From Weissella sagaensis (lineage in GTDB: Bacteria; Bacillota; Bacilli; Lactobacillales; Lactobacillaceae), in NCBI RefSeq assembly GCF_005405285.1, contig NZ_BJDT01000002.1:172194-236193 (forward strand): DNA of 64,000 bases. Direction: 5' to 3'. Positions 18,284-28,221 of this stretch are shown here, piece after piece. The notes under the pieces were generated by a model. That model worked only from the letters and a program-made list of their open reading frames with translations. It ran no database searches and had not been told where the DNA came from. A program made the position numbers and the translations under genes. The stretch's first letter is position 1; every line of letters starts with the position of its first letter.

Positions 18284-18527
18284 TTTTTCATTAATTGTTA
18301 TTATTTAATAACATCCTTTTATGTTCTAAATTCACTTCCAAACAATAAACAAAGCTTAAAAGTATCAGTTTTTATTTTTATTTTAAAAAATGCAATAGTT
18401 ATGGTTTTGTTTTTACAATAAAAGTAACATAATTTACACTATTATAGATGATACATGACTTTTTTTGTGTTAATTTAGTTCTTAATTATACTTTAATTGC
18501 AAAAATTCTAGAGAGGGGGGCTCAGTC

Positions 18528-20009
18528 GTGATTGAAAAGTTTATGCCTTTTATTGATAAAGAGCGGCGTCTCGTCATTCAATTATTTGAATTTATTGAAA
18601 GTCATCGCGAACCATCACATACATTGAATGAAATAGCAGACTTTTTAGATATTAGTGTATACAAAGCTAACATAGTTAGTAAAAACGCTGTGCTCATTGC
18701 CCAACAATTTCCAGAGGTAACCCTAATTTTTGAAAATGATTGCTTATTTACAAATAACATTAATAATGCTGTCATTACAAAAATCATCAATAAACAAGCT
18801 TATAATTCACTACCTTTTCAGATTTTTTTGCATACTTTTTTAAACATGTATAATCAGTCTGATGCAGAATTTCAACAATCTGTCGGCATCAGTACTGCGA
18901 CATATTTTAGACTTAAAAAGAATTTAAACAATGCCATTGGTTTAGAAAAAATTAGGCTCCTTAAAAAAAGTGAAATTTTTATGCGTTATTATATTCATAC
19001 TGTTTTAGTGTATTTTTCATATTTTGATTATTCACCCGACAGTTTAACCCAACATGCTGATTTCATTAAAATGAAACAAACTGCCAATTATGCAATGCTA
19101 GTTTGGCATATTAATCCCTCACGTAGTCAGCAAAAAAATTTCCAATACTTTGGCTTAGTGAACTTATTAAGAGCTAAAAATAACGCACCTTTATTAAAAA
19201 GTGATTTATCTTATCTTGTTACATTAACATCACAAAATGAATTGCTCTTGTTTATGAACCATCTGCATAAAAAATGGCATCTTTTAAAAGAGGATGCTGA
19301 AATCGCAACCAGATATTATATTACGTTTCTAATTACGACATACAGTTTACCCAACAAACATTTGGATTTTATACAAGAAAACACAATTAATCAAGCTGTA
19401 ACCCAACGACAGATGCAGCATGTTGCCTTTCTGCTTGATAAGCAAGGTAAAAACATTGACCTTTCTGATTTACAAAACAAGTTAGCGATTGTTAATGCCC
19501 GAGTATTAAGCCCATTTTTTAAAACTGATTTATTTCACTACTCTACAAAACAAGAACATAATATAGTCCCAATGAATCCACAGGCCGATAGTCTTATTCA
19601 TGAATTCATCGATATGGTGACGCACACGACGACATCACCTTTTAATGCTATTGAAATTTCTGAAATTAATAAAATTTACAGCTTAGTTGTCCTACCAAAA
19701 TTAGTAATGCGTCATACAGATTTGCAAGTTCATATCGTTATTGATTTTACATCTGGTCGTATTTTAAATGATTATATTTCTGATATTTTCAACACTCTAG
19801 GAGATTTACACATTACAATTGATAAAAATGTCACTAATAATACTGAAATTTATTTAACCGACACTTTAAATCCAGAACTGTCCATTCATCAAATTGTTTG
19901 GAAAAGTAAGCCTTCTGAAAATCAGTGGCGTGCCTTTTATAATCTTATCTTTAGTATACGACAAAATAAAATCATGAATTCAAGTGAACACACAAGTCCA
20001 TTTAAATAA
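18528..20009 (+). CDS. Mga-like helix-turn-helix regulator
   Basis: 493 residues resembling stand-alone virulence/physiology regulators of the Mga/AtxA class. There is an N-terminal winged-helix part (LNEIADFLDISVYKANIVSKN, about 29-49), a second HTH-like segment (GISTATYFRLKKNLN, about 122-136), a long helical middle, and a C-terminal region that may be EIIB-like. Start is GTG, set by an unusually G-rich site (GAGAGGGGGG) seven bases upstream. Target genes are unknown; the sortase lies divergent and could be one. The assignment rests on architecture, not catalytic motifs. Confidence 0.65.
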   Translation: MIEKFMPFIDKERRLVIQLFEFIESHREPSHTLNEIADFLDISVYKANIVSKNAVLIAQQFPEVTLIFENDCLFTNNINNAVITKIINKQAYNSLPFQIFLHTFLNMYNQSDAEFQQSVGISTATYFRLKKNLNNAIGLEKIRLLKKSEIFMRYYIHTVLVYFSYFDYSPDSLTQHADFIKMKQTANYAMLVWHINPSRSQQKNFQYFGLVNLLRAKNNAPLLKSDLSYLVTLTSQNELLLFMNHLHKKWHLLKEDAEIATRYYITFLITTYSLPNKHLDFIQENTINQAVTQRQMQHVAFLLDKQGKNIDLSDLQNKLAIVNARVLSPFFKTDLFHYSTKQEHNIVPMNPQADSLIHEFIDMVTHTTTSPFNAIEISEINKIYSLVVLPKLVMRHTDLQVHIVIDFTSGRILNDYISDIFNTLGDLHITIDKNVTNNTEIYLTDTLNPELSIHQIVWKSKPSENQWRAFYNLIFSIRQNKIMNSSEHTSPFK

Positions 20010-20063
20010 TAGGTTAAGTCCGTTATACTGAGTTGCGATAAACCACACTAGAATGACCTTTTA

Positions 20064-20109
20064 AATAAGCCCCCATAAGTTAGCTAACACTAACTTATGG
20101 GGGCTTATT
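20064..20109. terminator. Bidirectional terminator
   Basis: A perfect 20-bp inverted repeat with a 6-base loop (arms 20064-20083 and 20090-20109; core GCCCCCATAAGTTAG) lies between converging genes. It has A/T-rich tails on both sides. Confidence 0.9.
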
Positions 20110-20119
20110 ATATGCTTTT

Positions 20120-21073
20120 TTATGGTAAATCATTACCTGCAGCAAAGTAAATGTCGTACCATTCTTGATGAGATAGTTGTACATTTTGCCCATCAATCAT
20201 TTCAACTAAACGGCTTGGCGTCATTGAACCAAGAATCACCTGCATACTTGCTGGATGTGTCAAAATAAACGCAACCGCAATACCATTCTTAGTTGAGTGG
20301 TGCTTATCAGCAATTTCTTGCAATTTCATATTTAATTCAGGGAACTTATCATTACCAATAAAGTGGCCCTCAAACATCCCATATTGGAATGGTGACCATG
20401 CCTGAATAGTCATATTCTTCAATTGTGAATAAGGTAAAATACCACCATCATGATCAACTGAACGACTATCAGCCATATTAACATGTAGGCCAGCATCCAC
20501 CATCCCTGTATGCATCACACCAAATTGCAATTGATTTGCTACCAATTTTTGGTCAACTACTGATTGAATTAACTCCACTTGCCATGGATTCATGTTAGAA
20601 ACACCAAATTGTTTTACTTCACCTTGTTGGGCTAACTCATTGAAAGCTGCCGCAATTTCTTCAGGCTGCATCAACACATCTGGACGATGCAACAAGAAAA
20701 CATCCAAGTAATCTGTGTCTAAGCGTGCCAATTCAGCATCAACTGAAGCAATAATATGCTCCTTTGAAAACTCATAGCGTGGCCCCAAAATACCATCATC
20801 TGCAACTGGACCTGCATCTGATAAAATACCACCCTTTGATTGCAAAATAATGTCTTCACGTGCAGCCCCAACAGCCTTTAAAGCCTTTGCCAAACTCTTA
20901 GTTGATGCACCATTTCCATAAATATCAGCTGTATCAAAAAAGTTAACGCCTTTTGATAATGCCGTCTCAACGACTTCTTGTGATTGTGCCTCGGTCTTAT
21001 CACCCATACGCATAACACCCAATGCGATTTGGGGTACCATCAAACCAGAACCACCTAAATTAATTTGTGACAT
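20120..21073 (-). CDS. Aldo/keto reductase (YdhF-like)
   Basis: NADPH-dependent carbonyl reductase fold, 317 residues. The AKR tetrad is visible: Asp47 and Tyr52 in FFDTADIYG, Lys80 in LQSKGG, His129 in LLHRPD. A GTG three codons upstream overlaps the ribosome site, whereas GGGAGG lies nine bases before the ATG at 21073. Substrate unknown. Monocistronic. Confidence 0.9.
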   Translation of the reverse strand: MSQINLGGSGLMVPQIALGVMRMGDKTEAQSQEVVETALSKGVNFFDTADIYGNGASTKSLAKALKAVGAAREDIILQSKGGILSDAGPVADDGILGPRYEFSKEHIIASVDAELARLDTDYLDVFLLHRPDVLMQPEEIAAAFNELAQQGEVKQFGVSNMNPWQVELIQSVVDQKLVANQLQFGVMHTGMVDAGLHVNMADSRSVDHDGGILPYSQLKNMTIQAWSPFQYGMFEGHFIGNDKFPELNMKLQEIADKHHSTKNGIAVAFILTHPASMQVILGSMTPSRLVEMIDGQNVQLSHQEWYDIYFAAGNDLP

Positions 21074-21138
21074 ATTATTCACCCTCCCTGTATAGTATTC
21101 ATTTTACACTTTTTTCAATACCAAAAATACGCTAATAT

Positions 21139-22176
<1,038 letters not shown>

Positions 22177-22247
22177 TTAAGATCAAAAAATAATTATCGT
22201 TATTTTCATCATATCATAATTGAATCAACTGCTTGAACTCGTCATAC

Positions 22248-23387
22248 TTATGCTAACTTACGAAATGCTTGATCCAAATCTGCTAACAAATCTGCGATAT
22301 CTTCAACACCTATTGATAAACGAATTAATTCATCAGTAATACCATTTTCCAAACGTTTCGCGCGTGGAATAGCCCCATGTGTCATAATCGCTGGCACTTC
22401 AATTAAACTTTCAAGCGCCCCTAAACTTTCCGCTAATGTAATAATTTTTAGCTGTTCAACAAATAATTGTGGATCTAATCCGGGCTGTAATTCAAATGAA
22501 ATCATGGCTCCAAAACCATTCATTTGCTTTTTAGCCACAGCATAATCCGGATTTTTAGGATTACCCGGATAGTAAATCTTGTTAACTAATGGTTGCTTAT
22601 CTAAATAATCAAACACCGCTTGGGTATTTTGCAAGTGTGCTCGCATCCGCAAACCTAATGTTTTCATTCCCCGTTGCAATAACCAACTTTCTTGGGGGGC
22701 CAAAATGCTACCAATGGCATTTTGCAAATAACCAATTTTTTCACCTAAAGCAACATCCTTGGTAACCACCAGACCCGCAATGACATCACTATGACCACCC
22801 AGATACTTTGAAGCACTATGCAACACAATATCTACCCCCATATCAAGGGGCTTTTGAATGTAAGGCGATGCAAATGTATTATCAATGATACTTAAAATAT
22901 TATGACTTTTAGCAAGTGATGCAATGGCTGCAATATCAGTTACTCGTAATAATGGATTAGTTGGCGTTTCCAAATAAACGGCTTTCGTTTGTGGCGTAAT
23001 TGCTTGTTCAACTGCCTGTAAATCACGTGTATCAACAACCGTAAATGTCATCCCAAAGCGCTTTAATACAGCGTCAATTAGTCGAAATGTCCCACCATAC
23101 ACATCGTTACCGACAATGATATGATTACCAACAGAAAAAAGTGAAAAAACTGTATTAATGGCTGCTGAGCCAGATGCAAAAGCAAAACCTGCCGTTCCAT
23201 CCTCTAAATCAGCAATTAGTTTTTCAACAGCTTCTCTTGTCGGATTCCCTGACCGTGAATATTCATATTTACTTGCCCCGATTGTCTGCTGATGAAACGT
23301 TGATGCCATATAAATTGGGATTGACGTTGCCCCTGTAAATTCGTCTTCGCTAATACCACCATGAATCAATTTTGTATCAAATTCCAT
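22248..23387 (-). CDS. Cys/Met metabolism PLP enzyme (cystathionine gamma-synthase or lyase)
   Basis: Fold-type I PLP enzyme of the Cys/Met gamma family, 379 residues. PLP lysine K194 lies in SASKYLGGHSD; YEYSRSGNPT (41-50), ASGSAAI and ETPTNPLL are family signatures. Sequence does not separate gamma-synthase (metB) from beta- or gamma-lyase. It catalyses transsulfuration between cysteine and homocysteine, or Cys/cystathionine breakdown. It sits behind a leader encoding a cysteine-rich peptide and a terminator, which ties expression to cysteine supply. Confidence 0.9.
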   Translation of the reverse strand: MEFDTKLIHGGISEDEFTGATSIPIYMASTFHQQTIGASKYEYSRSGNPTREAVEKLIADLEDGTAGFAFASGSAAINTVFSLFSVGNHIIVGNDVYGGTFRLIDAVLKRFGMTFTVVDTRDLQAVEQAITPQTKAVYLETPTNPLLRVTDIAAIASLAKSHNILSIIDNTFASPYIQKPLDMGVDIVLHSASKYLGGHSDVIAGLVVTKDVALGEKIGYLQNAIGSILAPQESWLLQRGMKTLGLRMRAHLQNTQAVFDYLDKQPLVNKIYYPGNPKNPDYAVAKKQMNGFGAMISFELQPGLDPQLFVEQLKIITLAESLGALESLIEVPAIMTHGAIPRAKRLENGITDELIRLSIGVEDIADLLADLDQAFRKLA

Positions 23388-23425
23388 TATTAATTACCCC
23401 ATTTTTTATATTATGAACAAAAAAA

Positions 23426-23472
23426 GAGCCCGATATCCTGCTTTACATACAGAAATCGCGCTCTTAGCTTAA
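23426..23472 (-). terminator. Attenuator terminator in front of the Cys/Met PLP gene
   Basis: On the minus strand AAGAGC-G-CGAT pairs with ATCG-G-GCTCTT, extended by TTCTG/CAGGA, and is followed by seven T. It ends about 40 bases before the gene's start codon, so it must be read through for expression. Confidence 0.8.
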
Positions 23473-23509
23473 TATCAACCTTATATTTATTAGTGTTGTG
23501 TTATATTTC

Positions 23510-23599
23510 TCAAAAAACACGACACTTAACAGGCCGAACATCGCAAAAACGCGTTGCTCGACAAAAACATACTGTTAAGTTTCGTAGTGATTGACTCAT
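23510..23599 (-). CDS. Cysteine-rich leader peptide (29 aa)
   Basis: A short frame with a strong GGAGGGG site seven bases before its ATG encodes 29 residues, four of them Cys (positions 11, 13, 19 and 26, including a C-F-C pair), then TGA. It begins about 23 bases after the predicted start of a transcript from a consensus promoter (-35 TTGACA at 23652-23657, 17-base spacer, -10 TAGACT at 23629-23634). The Cys codons lie inside a long hairpin closed by ACTTAACAG/CTGTTAAGT. I infer a transcription-attenuation leader sensing Cys-tRNA charging. It is too short for homology-based gene finders. Confidence 0.75.
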   Translation of the reverse strand: MSQSLRNLTVCFCRATRFCDVRPVKCRVF

Positions 23600-23670
23600 T
23601 ATAACCCCTCCAATTACTAATTGCCTCAAGTCTATCGAGATGTCGCTTACTTGTCAAGACTTATAAAAAA

Positions 23671-23699
23671 AGCAAGTCTGATTCAGTATCAGACTTGCT
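23671..23699 (-). terminator. Terminator of the hydroxyacyl-CoA dehydrogenase gene
   Basis: An 11-bp perfect stem (AGCAAGTCTGA / TCAGACTTGCT), followed on the minus strand by seven T. It separates this gene from the downstream Cys leader promoter. Confidence 0.88.
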
Positions 23700-23723
23700 A
23701 TAAAGCTAATTCATAAATTATTT

Positions 23724-24608
23724 TTATTTCAAGAAATCATCTTGTGTAAATTCAGGATTTGGATAAGTATAGAAGCCTTCACCTGCAGCAGCACCCGTCT
23801 TGCCAGCATCAATCATTTCCTTCAATGCTTTGACAATGCGTGCTTGTTCTTCGTCATCTTCAGCTTTCGCCAATGACAAATTATATGGTGTGTTCAAGCC
23901 AACGACATCAAGAATTGCAAATGGTCCTTGTGGTGCACCAGTTGCAATCATCCATGACTTATCAATCGTATGTGGATCAGCCACCCCATTAACCCATAGC
24001 TTTTGGGCAGCATCCAACAATGGTACCAACAAAGAATTTAAAATATAACCATGTTGTTCTTTATACAAGCGGAATGGGACCATACGAATATCCTTAGCAA
24101 AAGCAACCAACTCGTCTAAATATTCATCGGCAGTTCCTGCATGTCCCATAATTTCGGCGTTATTATTCTTCCAAATTTGGTTAGCAAAATGAATAGCCAA
24201 AAACTTTTCAGGTCGATCAACATATTCCACAAATTGTGAAGGCAAAAATGTTGATGAATTCGTCGCAAAAATTGTCTTTTCAGGTGCTACCTCTGATAAT
24301 TGCGTGTAATAATCGGCTTTAATTTTTACACTTTCTGGAATTGCTTCAATAACTAAATCTGCATCAGCGACTGCTTGTGCTAAATCTGTATTAAATGACA
24401 TACGCTCAATGACAGCCGTTGCTTTATCACCATCATCATAAAATGCTTGATATTCCGGTACATAGCTAGCTAATAATTCTTTTGCGTGCGCAATTGCTGC
24501 ATCATTAATATCATACAATGTGACATTAAATCCTGAAAAAGCCGTTTGGAAAGCAATTTGACTTCCCAATACACCACCACCTGCAATAGTAACATTTTTG
24601 ATTGTCAT
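23724..24608 (-). CDS. 3-hydroxyacyl-CoA (3-hydroxybutyryl-CoA) dehydrogenase family protein
   Basis: NAD-dependent beta-hydroxyacid dehydrogenase, 294 residues: Rossmann AGGGVLGSQ (9-17), VIEAIPES, the NSSTFLPS stretch, a catalytic-type His in AIHFANQIW, and a helical C-terminal domain ending at GEGFYTYP. No thiolase or crotonase lies nearby, so it is not part of a visible beta-oxidation set; a short-chain hydroxy-acid substrate is possible. Monocistronic. Confidence 0.87.
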   Translation of the reverse strand: MTIKNVTIAGGGVLGSQIAFQTAFSGFNVTLYDINDAAIAHAKELLASYVPEYQAFYDDGDKATAVIERMSFNTDLAQAVADADLVIEAIPESVKIKADYYTQLSEVAPEKTIFATNSSTFLPSQFVEYVDRPEKFLAIHFANQIWKNNNAEIMGHAGTADEYLDELVAFAKDIRMVPFRLYKEQHGYILNSLLVPLLDAAQKLWVNGVADPHTIDKSWMIATGAPQGPFAILDVVGLNTPYNLSLAKAEDDEEQARIVKALKEMIDAGKTGAAAGEGFYTYPNPEFTQDDFLK

Positions 24609-24725
24609 GTTAATTCCTCCTAATATCCTTTTCTGAATAGAAAAAATAATCCTCTAAAATTAATTATAGCTTAAATATTTTTAACATCCTAATAATATGC
24701 ATTATCTAATAAAAAAGCATGTATT

Positions 24726-24769
24726 AAAAAAACGAACATGTATTGCTTATTAGCGCCATGTTCGTTTTT
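24726..24769. terminator. Hairpin terminator
   Basis: AAAAAACGAACATG / CATGTTCGTTTTT stem with A/T runs on both sides, in the gap between the dehydrogenase gene and the end of the ABC ATPase gene. Confidence 0.7.
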
Positions 24770-24780
24770 ATTATCCTTAT

Positions 24781-24803
24781 AAAGGGCTGACGATTCAGCC
24801 TTT
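24781..24803 (-). terminator. Terminator of the sugar ABC operon
   Basis: AAAGGGCTGA / TCAGCCTTT hairpin lies directly after the ATPase stop codon on the minus strand. It stands in tandem with the hairpin at 24726-24769. Confidence 0.6.
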
Positions 24804-24838
24804 ATTATTCGGATTTACATTTTATCTTAACTATTACA

Positions 24839-25945
24839 TTAATATACAGAAACTTCTGTCTCGGGATCGAAGAAATGTGCACGATTTAAATCAAAACCAA
24901 TGTTAAATTGTTCACCTGTCTTCTTAAAATCACGTGCATCAACTTTCGCAACTACTTCAGTATCACCAATCTTACTATAAAGTTGTGTTTCCGCACCAAG
25001 TAACTCTGAAACAACGACTGTAGCAGGCACTACTGCATTAGGAAATGTTTCCAAAAATGTATTTTCAGTATGCATATGCTCAGGTCGAATACCAAAGACA
25101 AGTTCTTTACCTTGATAACCTTTATTATTCAATGTCTTTAAACAACCTGCAGGCACTTCCAAGGTAAAGTTTCCATCATTCTCACGAATCTTGTCATCTT
25201 GTAAAGTCACATGGAAGAAATTCATTGCTGGGGCACCAATAAAGCTTCCAACGAATACATTAGTTGGATTATCGTAAACCTCTTGTGGTGTACCAATTTG
25301 TTGGACTTTTCCATCCTTCATGACAACAATACGATCAGCCATTGTCATCGCTTCAGTTTGGTCGTGTGTTACATAAATAGTTGTTGTCTTCAACCGTTGA
25401 TGTAACTTGGCAATTTCAGCACGCATTGAAATACGTAACTTAGCATCCAAGTTTGATAGAGGCTCATCCATTAAGAAAATGGGTGCATCACGTACTATTG
25501 AACGTCCCAAAGCAACACGTTGTCGTTGGCCACCTGATAAGGCAGATGGCTTACGCTTCAAATATTCTGTTAAGCCAAGAATTTCAGCAGCATTTTTAAC
25601 ACGTTGATCAATTTCGCTCTTATCATACTTACGAAGTTTCAACCCAAATGCCATATTGTCATACACCGACATATGAGGATACAAAGCATAATTTTGGAAA
25701 ACCATCGCAATATCACGATCTTTAGGTGATTCATCATTAACAATTTGATCGTCAATTTTTAGTTCACCCTGTGAAATATCTTCCAATCCAGCAATCATGC
25801 GTAATGTTGTTGACTTACCACAACCTGATGGGCCAACGAATACGATAAATTCTTGATCCTTAATATGCAAGTTAAAGTCTGTAACTGAGTAATCCGCCGC
25901 GTTATCATACTTTTTGTAAATATGATCTAATGCAATTTGAACCAT
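24839..25945 (-). CDS. msmK: Sugar ABC transporter ATPase, MsmK/UgpC family
   Basis: Cytoplasmic ATPase that powers carbohydrate ABC importers, 368 residues. Walker A GPSGCGKST (38-46), signature LSGGQ (136-140), Walker B LMDEP (158-162), and a C-terminal MalK-type OB domain (about 240-368). Last gene of the operon, 43 bases after the GH2 gene. Family members often serve several importers, so it may energise systems outside this locus too. Confidence 0.93.
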   Translation of the reverse strand: MVQIALDHIYKKYDNAADYSVTDFNLHIKDQEFIVFVGPSGCGKSTTLRMIAGLEDISQGELKIDDQIVNDESPKDRDIAMVFQNYALYPHMSVYDNMAFGLKLRKYDKSEIDQRVKNAAEILGLTEYLKRKPSALSGGQRQRVALGRSIVRDAPIFLMDEPLSNLDAKLRISMRAEIAKLHQRLKTTTIYVTHDQTEAMTMADRIVVMKDGKVQQIGTPQEVYDNPTNVFVGSFIGAPAMNFFHVTLQDDKIRENDGNFTLEVPAGCLKTLNNKGYQGKELVFGIRPEHMHTENTFLETFPNAVVPATVVVSELLGAETQLYSKIGDTEVVAKVDARDFKKTGEQFNIGFDLNRAHFFDPETEVSVY

Positions 25946-25988
25946 TAGAAAATCACCTTGTTCCTTCTATAAATTTCTTAATGAACTA

Positions 25989-27830
25989 TTAATTCATGTC
26001 AGTATCTAAAATATCTGCAATTTCAATATCTTTTTGGGGAGCATCAACAAAAGCACGAATGAAGAATTCATTAGCTTTCTTAATAACTTCAGGATCCACC
26101 TTTGGCTGACGGTCAACGGTCAACAAACCATTCACCTCTTGCTCAGTATCCGTTAGTTGTGTATAGACAATCCCATTTAAACTATGTGATTTAGCAACTG
26201 CCTTCATAATTCGTTGGTATTCACTGATAAATTCTTCATCACTTTTAGCACCAGTGTAGCCCCATCCCTTATCAGCATCTTGTTTGTTATAACCAATACC
26301 ACCAAATTCAGTTAATAAGATTGGCTGGCCTTGATACTTAAAGCCTTCAGCAAAAATGTCCCATACTGGTGGATTACGAATGATACTCTCCCATGAATGC
26401 AATGTTTCTTGATAATAGTCATAGGTTTCTTTATCATCCTTAGTACCATGAGCATAATTGTGCACAGCACAGATATCTGTTTCCGTTTGTGCCCAACCAT
26501 CATTTGACTGTACCAAACGTGTTGTGTCTAATGAATGAATCAAATGATACATCGCCTGCGTAAAGTGTTGTTGTTGTCGGTCAATATGAACTTGTGGGAC
26601 ACCCCAACTTTCATTAATCGGTACCCAAGTAACAATTGATGGATGGTTATAGTCACGTTCAATAATTTCTAGCCATTCTTTATACAAAGTTGCTTCAGCC
26701 TTTTGTGTGAATACTGGTGCTGCGGCACATTCACCCCAGCAAATAAATCCCATTTTATCAGCCCAGTAAAGATATCTTGGATCTTCAACTTTTTGATGAA
26801 TACGGGCACCATTAAAGCCCATTTTTTTAGCTAAACTAATATCTTTTTTGAAAGATTCATCACTTGGTGCAGTCAATAGTCCTTCTGGCCAATATCCTTG
26901 GTTAAGCACTAACTTTTGATAGTATGGACGATTGTTTAAATAAGTCATGCCATTCGCCGTATGAATTTTACGCATACCAAAATATGAACTAACTTTATCA
27001 GTTACTGCATCTGGTGCTGTTGTCTCAAAATCAACGGTAAATAAATTAGGATGCTCCGGTGTCCAAAGCCAGCCTTCATTGTGATAACCCATTCGGAAAA
27101 TGTGATTACCTAAAATATTGATCCCCCATTCAAAAGTACTATCTTCAGGATAGATGGTTACCTTTGTTAGCAAGTCGTCACCAAATTTGATATTTGCAGT
27201 AACGCCCGTCCCAGGAATGAAATTATCAATTTCACCAGAAATTTCTACAATACCCTTATCAATATCTGTCACATATTTAACACTTGCTAAATTAGTAACT
27301 GGCTTTTTTTCTAGCCAAACGGTTTGCCAAATACCTGTCGTATTTGTATACCAAATACCTGTACTCTCACCGGTCCAATTTTGCTTACCACGCGTTAATT
27401 CTTCATCACGAATTGGGTCATCCGCACGGACTGTCATGACATGATTGGCACCATCTTTTACAAAATTTGTAATATCAAACGAAAAGCTAGTATGACCACC
27501 AGAATGTGTACCAACATGTTGACCATCAATCCAAACATCAGCTTTAAAATCGACGGCCCCAAAATGGAGAATGGTTACCTCATCAGTTGACTGGTCTGTT
27601 TGAAAATGACGTTGATACCAAACAACACTATGTTCACTTTGATCGTCAATACCACTTAATTGTGTTTGATAGGCAAAAGGAACTTCAATCTTTTGCGTTA
27701 ACTTCTCTTGTTGGTACCATTGATCTTTAATTCCCTGATTTTGGTCATCAAAATCAAAGTCCCAACTACCATTGAGGTTTGTCCAATTTTCACGTTGAAA
27801 TTGCGGTTGCGGGTATTCTGTTCGATACAT
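25989..27830 (-). CDS. GH2-family glycosidase (beta-glucuronidase/beta-galactosidase-like)
   Basis: 613 residues, no signal peptide, so it works on imported sugar. GH2 order: N-terminal sugar-binding jelly roll (about 10-180), immunoglobulin-like domain (about 180-290), then a TIM barrel with acid/base E407 (WVPINESWG) and nucleophile E508 (LLTEFGG). Substrate cannot be read off; neighbours are a sugar ABC importer and an esterase. AGGAAC precedes the ATG at 27830; the frame extension to 27863 overlaps the upstream gene and has no ribosome site. Confidence 0.9.
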   Translation of the reverse strand: MYRTEYPQPQFQRENWTNLNGSWDFDFDDQNQGIKDQWYQQEKLTQKIEVPFAYQTQLSGIDDQSEHSVVWYQRHFQTDQSTDEVTILHFGAVDFKADVWIDGQHVGTHSGGHTSFSFDITNFVKDGANHVMTVRADDPIRDEELTRGKQNWTGESTGIWYTNTTGIWQTVWLEKKPVTNLASVKYVTDIDKGIVEISGEIDNFIPGTGVTANIKFGDDLLTKVTIYPEDSTFEWGINILGNHIFRMGYHNEGWLWTPEHPNLFTVDFETTAPDAVTDKVSSYFGMRKIHTANGMTYLNNRPYYQKLVLNQGYWPEGLLTAPSDESFKKDISLAKKMGFNGARIHQKVEDPRYLYWADKMGFICWGECAAAPVFTQKAEATLYKEWLEIIERDYNHPSIVTWVPINESWGVPQVHIDRQQQHFTQAMYHLIHSLDTTRLVQSNDGWAQTETDICAVHNYAHGTKDDKETYDYYQETLHSWESIIRNPPVWDIFAEGFKYQGQPILLTEFGGIGYNKQDADKGWGYTGAKSDEEFISEYQRIMKAVAKSHSLNGIVYTQLTDTEQEVNGLLTVDRQPKVDPEVIKKANEFFIRAFVDAPQKDIEIADILDTDMN

Positions 27831-27849
27831 ATCGTTCCTACTTTCTCTT

Positions 27850-28215
27850 TTATGAATTAACAAGTTTTTGTTTTTTTCTCTTTAAACTAATAATTATTGT
27901 TGTTGGTACCAATAAAGCTACCGTAACAACATCCATGCAAAAATATGCAATAATCACTTCAATAATCAAAATTGGCAACACCCATTTATTAATTTCTTTT
28001 TCTTTTAAGAAATATTTAGCGAATAATAGGTTAACTAAACCAGCTAGAATAAACAACGTTCCAACTAATCCACTCAATGAACTTACTGGCAATAAAGTTT
28101 CAGTTGTTGTCGTACTGGCATCAAACATTCCTAACCCTATCGTTAATGCACCATCAATAAATTGCCAAACTGCAGCAATTAGTAATAGTTTTTTATCCCA
28201 GTTTCTTTCTAACAT
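27850..28215 (-). CDS. Small integral membrane protein, unknown function
   Basis: 121 residues with four hydrophobic segments (about 9-30, 45-66, 80-96, 98-112) and a basic C-terminus. I do not recognise the family. It lies inside the sugar-uptake operon (6 bases after the permease, 19 before the GH2 gene) and has a GGGA site, so it is expressed with them. It may assist the importer or be a YesL/DUF624-like partner, but I see no diagnostic motif. Confidence 0.65.
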   Translation of the reverse strand: MLERNWDKKLLLIAAVWQFIDGALTIGLGMFDASTTTTETLLPVSSLSGLVGTLFILAGLVNLLFAKYFLKEKEINKWVLPILIIEVIIAYFCMDVVTVALLVPTTIIISLKRKKQKLVNS

Positions 28216-28221
28216 ATATAA

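Noticed and set aside
23426..23640. T-box or S-box in front of the Cys/Met PLP gene
   Set aside because: Neither the T-box motif nor the S-box core is present; a translated Cys-rich frame with its own ribosome site is.
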